A stretch of 17,127 nt of DNA, taken from Elusimicrobiota bacterium. GTDB taxonomy: Bacteria; Elusimicrobiota; Elusimicrobia; Elusimicrobiales; Elusimicrobiaceae. Below, piece after piece: positions 12,140 to 17,127 of this stretch; position 1 is the first letter of the stretch, and every line of letters starts with the position of its first letter. The position numbers were made by a program, and so were the translations under genes. Where the stretch lies: contig JAEWSL010000022.1 in NCBI GenBank assembly GCA_023398295.1, forward strand, positions 1-17,127, given 5' to 3'. Below the pieces are notes generated by a model. The model was not told the origin of the DNA and made no database searches. It worked only from the letters and a program-made list of their open reading frames with translations.

Positions 12140-13522
12140 TTACTCCGCCTTATCCTCGCCGGCAGGAGCTTCCTCAGCGGCAGGAATTACTTCTGCCTTG
12201 GGAGCCTCTTCAACTGCGGACGCAGGTTTGTTTTCAGCCTCGGGCTCTTCGGTTTTAGGTTCCCGAGCCTCGGGCTGAGGTTCGGGCATTTGCTGCTCTT
12301 CTTGAGCCTCTTCCTCTATATCCGCTTCGGGCTCATCCTCTCCGTCGCCCATAGATCCGCCCAGAGAACCCTGCAAAAGCTGCCCTAAAGTCGGGCGCGG
12401 GGCCTGCTTAAGATACTGGGCCACCACTTTGCGGTTTTGCACCTGGTCAAAACGTTTAACGGACAAATTTACCGTAAAAGCAACGCCGTCAACGCCGATG
12501 ACCGCGGCCTGCACAACGTCGCCTTCCTTAGCGTTAAAATCGCGGCCAAGTTCAAACTCCGAGATATAGCCTTTGGTTTTATTTTTGCCGAGCTCAACTT
12601 CAACTTTCTCAGGCGTAATCTTTGTTATAATGCCTTTGACGTTACTCATATAAGGATAGCGTTTTTTAAGCAGTTCGGCCGGATTCAAGAATAATTGCTT
12701 AATGCCGAAATTCATTACGCCCTTTTCTTTATCAACCGATAAAAGTTTGGCTTTAATGCGCTGCCCTCTACGATAAGAGTTGAGCAGAGTTTCCTGCTCT
12801 CTCCACGCTATATTATCCAGGCTTACCACGCCTTCAATGCCGTGAAATCTCAAGTAAAGGCAGTCTTTCCCGACTTTAGCTACTACCACGCGCAGGATTT
12901 CGCCTTCTTTAACTTCGCCCAAAACCTGATCTCTGCGCACAAATTCGTCCTCTTCAAGCACTTGCTTTCGCGATAAAATGAGTTTTTGTTTGTCTTTAGA
13001 AAATTCCGCTATTACGGCTTTAATTTTTGCGCCCTTGGGCAGATAATGTTTATAAGCGGGGTGCAATTCGGAAAGAGAAAGCGGCATAAACCCGCTTACG
13101 CCGTAAACATCAATTTTATAGCCGCCTTTTACACATTCGGCCACCGTGCCTTTAACTCTAGTTTTATTTTCAAAAGCTGTTTTGCATGTATCCCACCCTA
13201 AAGTTTCAAGAGCGCGTTTATGAGAAAGGATACCGGGACGCTCGTCTGAACCTTTTCGGATTAAAATGGCCGTTACCTGCGAACCTATCGCCGGCAGAGG
13301 CCGCCCTTCAAAATCAGATACCGCTATAAGACCTTCTTTTTTATCCCCCGTGTCAACAAGAATATTATCTTGGGAAATCTGCACTACTTTTACGTTGACG
13401 ATTTCTTTCTTATTAAGCTTTTTCTGCATTGCCTCCTGTTCGGCAAACAACTGATCCATCGTCATATTTTCCTGACTGTCGGTTGTCTGTACTTCTTGTT
13501 TCTTTTCTGGGTTAGTGGTCAT
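12140..13522 (-). CDS. rpsA: 30S ribosomal protein S1
   Basis: The 460-residue product has four S1 RNA-binding domains by eye: about residues 36-103, 116-186, 203-275 and 290-356. Examples are GVSGFMPLSLSEL in domain 2 and GIEGVVSLDNIAW in domain 3. PTLGQLLQGSL (377-387) is a post-domain motif often seen in S1. The last about 65 residues are a Glu/Pro/Ala-rich acidic tail of low complexity. S1 helps mRNA dock on the 30S subunit. The protein is shorter than the six-domain form of E. coli. It follows cmk-plsC by 51 bp; cmk-rpsA adjacency is a classical arrangement. No good Shine-Dalgarno precedes the ATG, only AAAAGA; Met20 (MTMDQLF) is a less likely alternative start. Autoregulation, known for S1 elsewhere, is possible. 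Confidence 0.93.
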   Translation of the reverse strand: MTTNPEKKQEVQTTDSQENMTMDQLFAEQEAMQKKLNKKEIVNVKVVQISQDNILVDTGDKKEGLIAVSDFEGRPLPAIGSQVTAILIRKGSDERPGILSHKRALETLGWDTCKTAFENKTRVKGTVAECVKGGYKIDVYGVSGFMPLSLSELHPAYKHYLPKGAKIKAVIAEFSKDKQKLILSRKQVLEEDEFVRRDQVLGEVKEGEILRVVVAKVGKDCLYLRFHGIEGVVSLDNIAWREQETLLNSYRRGQRIKAKLLSVDKEKGVMNFGIKQLFLNPAELLKKRYPYMSNVKGIITKITPEKVEVELGKNKTKGYISEFELGRDFNAKEGDVVQAAVIGVDGVAFTVNLSVKRFDQVQNRKVVAQYLKQAPRPTLGQLLQGSLGGSMGDGEDEPEADIEEEAQEEQQMPEPQPEAREPKTEEPEAENKPASAVEEAPKAEVIPAAEEAPAGEDKAE

Positions 13523-13573
13523 ATAAGTCTTTTACACTTGCCGCGTCCTAGGCGGGAAATGCGTATCCTCCGT

Positions 13574-14884
13574 TTAGTCTAATTTGCTTATTTCCTGCAT
13601 AATTTTATCTGCAAAATCTTGGAATTGCTCTCTTACGTCTTTTGTTTCGTCGGGCTTAATCTTAAAGGGTTTGCCGTAGGTAACTTTTAGCGTCGCCTTA
13701 GTAAAAGGCAGTTTATCGGTATTAGCAACCCTGACCGGTAAAATATCCACGCCGCTGTGATAAGCCAAAAAACCTACGCCCGCTTTTGCTTTGCCCATTT
13801 TCCCCGTTTTGGAACGCGTGCCCTCCGGAAAAATAAAAAGGCTGTGCCCCTTCTCAATAACCTTAAGACAGGCTTTTATGGAAGATAAATCGCCGCCCTT
13901 TCTGTGCCTGTCCATTGATATATAGCTAAGCCGCTTAAATATCCAGCCCACAACAGGCACCGACATAATTTCCTTTTTTACTACGTAAATTGAGTCCCTT
14001 ATCTGTCCGATAAAACAGCCTGCAAAAGGCGGATCAAAATTTGAAATGTGATTGGCCGCTATTATCAGCTTGCCTTTGACGGGTATATTTTCAAGGCCTT
14101 TAACTTCAATTTTGTAAAAGAGCTTAAAATACATCCTTGATATAAATTTTATCAAATTAGCAAGGTAAAGGGGAAGCCCTCTGAAAACGGGAGCCGCCGT
14201 ATGCATTTGTTTTGAAATCTCCTCAACAACCTGCTTCAGCGTAAGAAAAGATGTGTCTATCACGACGGCGTCCGGCGCCGCTTTAAGCGGCGCGGCGACG
14301 CGGAGACTGTCGCGCTCGTCGCGCGTTTTTATGGCGGCTAAAATATCATCGTAATTTGCGGGACGGCCCTTTTGCCTCAGCTGCAGAACGCGGCGTTTTG
14401 CGCGCGAGCGCGCGCTGGCGGTAAGATAAAATTTATAAGGCGTTTGGGGGCAAACTACCGTGCCGATATCCCTGCCTTCAAGGACAATGCCTCCTTTACG
14501 GGCAAGCTCCTGCTGCGCCTGTGTTATTACGGCTCTTGCCGGCCCCACCGCGGAAGTTTTGCTGGCGGCGCTGCCTACTTCTTCTTTAAGCATTTCATCG
14601 CCGAGCAGGACTCCGTCTACTATAGCCTTAAGTTCGCCGTCCGGCAGGCGTTTGAAAGTCCATTTTATATCTTTTGCCGTCTGCGTTATTGCGGCAGCAT
14701 CGTCCAAAGAAATGCCTTTTATAAGCGCCTTCCAGCCGAGGCAGCGGTACATCTCCCCCGTGCTCAGAAAGTCCAGGCCGTACTTGAGGGCAAGTTCTTT
14801 ACCGACGGAGGATTTACCCACTCCCGCGGGCCCGTCAAGAGCAATTACGATTTTATTTCCGTCTTGTTTCTCGGCAAAAGACAT
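13574..14884 (-). CDS. cmk/plsC: Fusion protein: cytidylate kinase (Cmk) plus 1-acyl-sn-glycerol-3-phosphate acyltransferase (PlsC)
   Basis: One uninterrupted 436-residue frame joins two enzymes. Residues 1 to about 225 are CMP/dCMP kinase: P-loop DGPAGVGKSSVGKELA (17-32), DFLSTGEMYRCLGW (38-51, usual D.GAMYRa), LEGRDIGTVVCP (135-146), AKRRVLQL (162-169) and RDERDSLRVAAPL (188-200). Residues about 235-436 are a PlsC-type acyltransferase: NHISNFDPP with the catalytic pair His279/Asp284, FKRLSYISMDR (316-326), FPEGTRSK (352-359) and ILPVRV (381-386). The first half phosphorylates CMP in the cytosol; the second makes phosphatidic acid at the membrane. Both feed CTP-dependent phospholipid synthesis, but coupling is only inferred. 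The gene sits 8 bp after pilT and 51 bp before rpsA. No stop or internal start dominates the junction. Confidence 0.94.
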   Translation of the reverse strand: MSFAEKQDGNKIVIALDGPAGVGKSSVGKELALKYGLDFLSTGEMYRCLGWKALIKGISLDDAAAITQTAKDIKWTFKRLPDGELKAIVDGVLLGDEMLKEEVGSAASKTSAVGPARAVITQAQQELARKGGIVLEGRDIGTVVCPQTPYKFYLTASARSRAKRRVLQLRQKGRPANYDDILAAIKTRDERDSLRVAAPLKAAPDAVVIDTSFLTLKQVVEEISKQMHTAAPVFRGLPLYLANLIKFISRMYFKLFYKIEVKGLENIPVKGKLIIAANHISNFDPPFAGCFIGQIRDSIYVVKKEIMSVPVVGWIFKRLSYISMDRHRKGGDLSSIKACLKVIEKGHSLFIFPEGTRSKTGKMGKAKAGVGFLAYHSGVDILPVRVANTDKLPFTKATLKVTYGKPFKIKPDETKDVREQFQDFADKIMQEISKLD

Positions 14885-14892
14885 CTTATATG

Positions 14893-15972
14893 CTACTCCG
14901 ACTTCAAGTCAAAACCTTTAAGGGCAAGCAAAATAGCTTCCGGCTTTGTTGAATACTCAAGTATATCTTCCAGCGTGCAAAGGCCTTCTTTATATAAGGC
15001 GATTAAAGCTTCGTCAAAAGTGCGCATGCCGTAATAATCGCCGGCTTCAATAGCTTTATTGATATCGCCCATCTTATTATCCAAAATCATCTTTTTAATC
15101 TGTGCGGTGGGCACCATTATTTCTACCGCCGGAACAAGCCCCCCCGACACTTTGGGCAAAAGCCTTTGGCCTACCACGCCGCGAAGCAAATCTGCCACCT
15201 GAAATCTTATCTGCCCCTGCTGCTCGGGCGGGAAGGATTCTATTATCCTTGAAACCGCCTGCACCGCATCTACCGTATGTAGGGTGGAAAATACCAACTG
15301 CCCCATTTCCGCCGCGGAAATAGCCGCGCGGATAACCTCGGGATCGCGCATTTCGCCAAGCATGACAACGTTCGGATCCTGACGCATTGCATAGCGCAGC
15401 GCCGAAGTGTAGGAAACCGTATCCGTACCTAAAGAAAGCTGGCTGACGATGCCCTTTTTATCGCTGTGCACAAACTCTATAGGATCTTCCACCGTCAATA
15501 TATGGACGGGGCGCGTGGCGTTGATATAGTCAATCATCGCCGCTAATGTGGAGGATTTGCCGGAACCTGTCATACCCGTAACCAAAATAAGGCCGCGGTG
15601 ATTTTCAAGCATCTTTTTCAAAATGTCGCCGGGGAGGGTAAGGTCTTCAAAAGACGGGATTTGCAGAGGTATGTGGCGTATCGCCATACAAATTTTGCCC
15701 GACTGGCGGAAAACGTTAAACCTGAAACGGCCGTACTCTTTTGCGTCCAAAGAAAAGTCTACGCTGAGGTTTTGGTCAAAAAGTTTCTTCTCGCGCTCGC
15801 CCATGATGGCGGCGGCTATTTTTTTGACGTCGTCGTTAGTTAAAAAACAATTGTCTATGGCGCGTATTTTTGTGTTGATGCGCACGCACGCGTTGGAGTT
15901 TCCTCTTATATGAAGACCGCTGGCCTTATTGTCCACCACTGTCTTAAGCAGCGTTGTTAAACCTATTGCCAT
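14893..15972 (-). CDS. pilT: Twitching motility ATPase PilT
   Basis: The 359-residue product is a hexameric type IV pilus retraction ATPase. Motifs in order are an N-terminal PAS-like domain with GRFRFNVFRQSG (81-92), Walker A GMTGSGKSST (133-142), Asp box LTVEDPIEF (159-167), Walker B VVMLGEMRDPE (202-212), His box STLHT (229-233) and VGQRLLPK (267-274). The spacing is typical of PilT rather than the longer PilB. The start lies one base after the ftsZ stop, with AGAGAGGG as ribosome-binding site. Being co-transcribed with ftsZ is unusual. With the pilin at 10812-11393 it supports a type IV pilus or pilus-like export system, although no PilB, PilC, PilD or secretin is in this window. PilU or a pilus-independent role is possible but less likely. 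Confidence 0.93.
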   Translation of the reverse strand: MAIGLTTLLKTVVDNKASGLHIRGNSNACVRINTKIRAIDNCFLTNDDVKKIAAAIMGEREKKLFDQNLSVDFSLDAKEYGRFRFNVFRQSGKICMAIRHIPLQIPSFEDLTLPGDILKKMLENHRGLILVTGMTGSGKSSTLAAMIDYINATRPVHILTVEDPIEFVHSDKKGIVSQLSLGTDTVSYTSALRYAMRQDPNVVMLGEMRDPEVIRAAISAAEMGQLVFSTLHTVDAVQAVSRIIESFPPEQQGQIRFQVADLLRGVVGQRLLPKVSGGLVPAVEIMVPTAQIKKMILDNKMGDINKAIEAGDYYGMRTFDEALIALYKEGLCTLEDILEYSTKPEAILLALKGFDLKSE

Positions 15973-15973
15973 A

Positions 15974-17127
15974 TTATTTTCCCTCTCTTTTACGGCGTAT
16001 AAACGCCGGTATCAGCATAAAATCGGAATCTATGCCTATATCGTCTTTTTCTTCTTCGCGAGCAGGCGCGGCAACCCTTAAACCTACGCCGTTTGCGGCC
16101 CTGTTCTTCATAACTTCGGCCGCACTGGCCGCCTTCTTCTGCGGCTTTTGAGAACTAAAATGCCTTGCAAAAAAACCTCCCTGTGAGCGGGAACCCGCCG
16201 CCTGAGCGTCCGCTGCCGGCTGGGAAGGCTGCGTAATGGCGGGCCCTGCGGGCGCAAGATTATTTTTCAGCGGGAAAGGGATATGCGTGGAAGTAATTTC
16301 CGCCGCGTTAAGAGGCCTCATGGCCAAGCTCGGCTGGCCCGCGCGCGCAAAACCCGTGGCTATCAAAGTAACCTTTATATTATCGGGGGCCATAGAACTG
16401 TCGCAGGCATAGCCGAATTTTACAAAAGACCTTTTTTGCACAAACTGCGAAATCTGATTCATAACCTCGCCCTGTTCAATTATGGGTATCTTCTCGGCGG
16501 AGGTAAATAAAACCAAAGCCCCGCGCGAGCCGGTTATATTCGCGTCCTGCACCAAAGGCGAAGAAATTGCCTTTTGCAGAGCGATAAGATGCCTGTTAGG
16601 CCCGCTTGCTTCCCCTATGCCTATAATGGCGGGGCCGCTTTTTAGCATAATTGCCTTCAAATCGTTATAATCAATATTGATTTTGCCGGGGCGCAGGATA
16701 ACTTCGCTTATACCTTTCACCGCTTGGAATAAAACTTCGTCCGCCATGGCAAAAGCCGTGTCGGAATCGGTTTGGGCGTCAACGTTTTCCATAAGTTTAT
16801 CGTTGGGGATTATAATCATGGAGTCGGCGTACTTTTCCATCTCTTTTATGCCTTCTTCGGCGTGCTCGCAGCGCATAAAACCCTCAAACTTAAAAGGGCG
16901 CGTAACAACGCCGACTATTAAAATGTTGTCCCCGTATGTTTCTTTGGCCGCGCGGGCAATTTCGGGCGCAACGCCCGTGCCCGTGCCGCCGCCCATGCCG
17001 GTGGTAATAAAAAGAAGGTCGGTATCGGCTACTATCATGCTAAGCTGGTCCATGGATTCTTCGGCTGCTTTTTTGCCTATTTTCGGATCCCCGCCCCCCC
17101 CCAATCCCATGGTTTTATTATCCCCGC
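15974..17127 (-). CDS. ftsZ: Cell division protein FtsZ (5' end beyond window)
   Basis: The frame is open to the right edge, five codons beyond the first visible Met (17110), so that Met is internal. About the first 60 residues of the tubulin-like GTPase are missing. GLGGGGDPKIGKKAAEES is followed by the signature GMGGGTGTGVAPEIA that binds GTP, then NIDYNDLK (T7 loop, catalytic Asp), GIGEASG and a core ending in VTLIATGF. A disordered, Ala/Pro/Gln-rich linker leads to the C-terminal peptide DFMLIPAFIRRKR, the docking site for FtsA and other partners. FtsZ polymerises into the Z-ring at mid-cell. The stop is one base before the pilT start, so the two are probably coupled. A nine-G run encodes the Gly stretch near the window edge. 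Confidence 0.97.
   Translation of the reverse strand, partial: GDNKTMGLGGGGDPKIGKKAAEESMDQLSMIVADTDLLFITTGMGGGTGTGVAPEIARAAKETYGDNILIVGVVTRPFKFEGFMRCEHAEEGIKEMEKYADSMIIIPNDKLMENVDAQTDSDTAFAMADEVLFQAVKGISEVILRPGKINIDYNDLKAIMLKSGPAIIGIGEASGPNRHLIALQKAISSPLVQDANITGSRGALVLFTSAEKIPIIEQGEVMNQISQFVQKRSFVKFGYACDSSMAPDNIKVTLIATGFARAGQPSLAMRPLNAAEITSTHIPFPLKNNLAPAGPAITQPSQPAADAQAAGSRSQGGFFARHFSSQKPQKKAASAAEVMKNRAANGVGLRVAAPAREEEKDDIGIDSDFMLIPAFIRRKREGK

Noticed and set aside
13523..13573. Separate promoter for rpsA from TAAAAG six bases before the ATG
   Set aside because: No -35-like hexamer at 16-18 bases and the gap is short; more likely read from the operon.

Overview
The window looks like chromosomal DNA from a member of the Elusimicrobiota, probably a gut-associated lineage. 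The best clue is the lone prepilin at 10812-11393: a conserved G/FTLIE cleavage site, then ALPQYQ, a GKY...LDITMP block and a Cys-bearing tail. This is the pattern of the many single-gene pilins I associate with Elusimicrobium-like genomes. The Na+-pump decarboxylase operon fits an anaerobic fermenter. The assignment is an inference. All 13 protein genes lie on the minus strand, so the order of transcription runs from the right edge to the left edge. No tRNA, rRNA or CRISPR array was seen.

Right block (12140-17127): ftsZ (5' end off the window), pilT, a fused cmk-plsC gene and rpsA form a compact operon with gaps of 1, 8 and 51 bp. It ends in a clear rho-independent terminator at 12043-12067. 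It joins cell division, twitching motility, CMP/dCMP phosphorylation plus phospholipid acylation, and translation.

Middle block (6385-11694): a single pilin gene is followed by birA-oadG-oadA-oadB, a self-contained biotin-dependent sodium-pumping decarboxylase operon that carries its own biotin ligase. The block is bracketed by two copies of a 174-bp repeat in opposite orientation. Each copy is a head-to-tail pair of roughly 90-bp units. The gene-free stretches on either side (6257-6621 and 11394-12139) also hold large inverted-repeat elements. These repeats are the most unusual part of the window.

Left block (1-6256): mnmE, mnmG, rsmG, a membrane-anchored gluzincin-type metallopeptidase gene, rsmH and the start of ftsL. 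This couples the tRNA wobble-uridine modification pair MnmE/MnmG to two 16S rRNA methyltransferases and then to the beginning of a division and cell-wall cluster. rsmH lacks mraZ upstream, and ftsZ lies about 15 kb upstream of rsmH on the same strand, so the classical division and cell-wall cluster is split or permuted.

Two genes that start transcription blocks, mnmE and birA, share the layout TAAAAT, six bases, ATG, with no visible Shine-Dalgarno. This suggests leaderless transcripts. Internal operon genes such as rsmG, oadG, oadA and oadB have strong AGGAG-type sites.
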